Origin: QHBQ01 sp038230695
Lineage (GTDB): Bacteria; Chloroflexota; Chloroflexia; QHBQ01
DNA: 10,710 bases
Reading direction: 5' to 3'
Assembly (NCBI GenBank): GCA_038230695.1
Contig: JBBRMT010000164.1
Coordinates: 1-10,710 of the forward strand
The position numbers and the translations under genes are program-made. Position 1 is the stretch's first letter. Every line of letters starts with the position of its first letter. The notes under the pieces were generated by a model. The model saw only the letters and a list, made by a program, of their open reading frames with translations, was not told the DNA's origin and did no database searches. Positions 10,633 to 10,710 of this stretch are shown piece by piece.

Positions 10633-10681
10633 CCGTGCGGGGCTACGCCCCCACCCCCAGTAACCTGACGGCGTGCCGTCA
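10633..10681 (-). repeat. Partial dispersed repeat copy (minus orientation) ending in a hairpin with T-run
   Basis: GCGGGGCTACGCCCCCA matches the core of 10198-10300, followed by the AGTAACCTG block. Where the other copies read GGCGGCCCGCTGCC, this one has TGACGGC (10666-10672), GT, GCCGTCA (10675-10681) and then TTTT. The last hairpin could act as a weak terminator for a transcript from 10315-10343. The 5' third of the repeat is missing. Confidence 0.65.
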
Positions 10682-10710
10682 TTTTCCACTCCGCAGCGTC
10701 AACATCATCG

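Larger units (their letters stand above)
9800..10710. other. Repeat-rich non-coding region without a credible gene
   Basis: About 0.9 kb follows the sigma-regulatory gene. Open frames here are under 100 codons, lack family signatures and run through hairpin repeats, so none is called. The region holds a long-arm inverted repeat (9844-9916), at least six members of one hairpin repeat family in both orientations (9956-9985, 10021-10068, 10092-10139, 10198-10300, 10449-10550, 10633-10681), a consensus promoter (10315-10343), a separate GC-rich hairpin and a three-unit tandem repeat (10568-10626). I saw no tRNA, rRNA or CRISPR array. Confidence 0.75.

Overview
The window looks like chromosomal DNA from a high-GC bacterium, most plausibly a Chloroflexota (Chloroflexia) member. 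This rests on coding style, on near-consensus sigma-70 promoters (TTGCCT/TTGCCC, 17 bp, TATAAT), on a Lon protease with an acidic Pro/Glu-rich tail, on an ECF sigma factor with a membrane-anchored partner, and on GC-rich hairpin repeats between genes. The lineage is an inference; no rRNA or other marker gene is present. All recognised genes are on the + strand.

Layout. (1) 2-166: the last codons of a gene that probably encodes a PQQ-type (glucose/sorbosone dehydrogenase-like) beta-propeller protein. (2) 167-287: a strong promoter whose -35 box lies in one arm of a 9-bp inverted repeat, followed by the lon leader. (3) 288-2786: a complete ATP-dependent Lon protease. (4) 2999-7741: a very large gene (1580 codons). 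Its product combines a PHP metallophosphoesterase domain, an AlbA_2/Schlafen-type nucleic-acid-binding domain, an unrecognised compact domain and a C-terminal YgjP-like zinc metallopeptidase. These are separated by long low-complexity, Arg/Gly-rich or acidic linkers and preceded by an ERIT repeat array. (5) 7742-7974: a spacer with a terminator-like hairpin and one decayed dispersed repeat. (6) 7975-9799: an ECF sigma factor overlapping by 11 bp a single-pass membrane protein that is very probably its anti-sigma or regulatory partner. (7) 9800-10710: about 0.9 kb without a credible gene. It is packed with at least six members of one hairpin repeat family in both orientations, a three-unit tandem repeat and a consensus promoter with no gene downstream inside the window.

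How the parts relate. Lon is a general quality-control protease. The giant protein's parts point to nucleic acid binding or processing (PHP plus AlbA_2 plus R/G-rich segments) joined to a peptidase or hydrolase, but its biology is unknown to me. It is the best candidate here for an undescribed system. The sigma/anti-sigma pair is a separate signalling unit. The same repeat family appears in the spacer before the sigma gene, in the terminal non-coding region and possibly, in decayed form, inside the extreme 3' end of the giant gene. This suggests repeat spread has shaped gene ends here.
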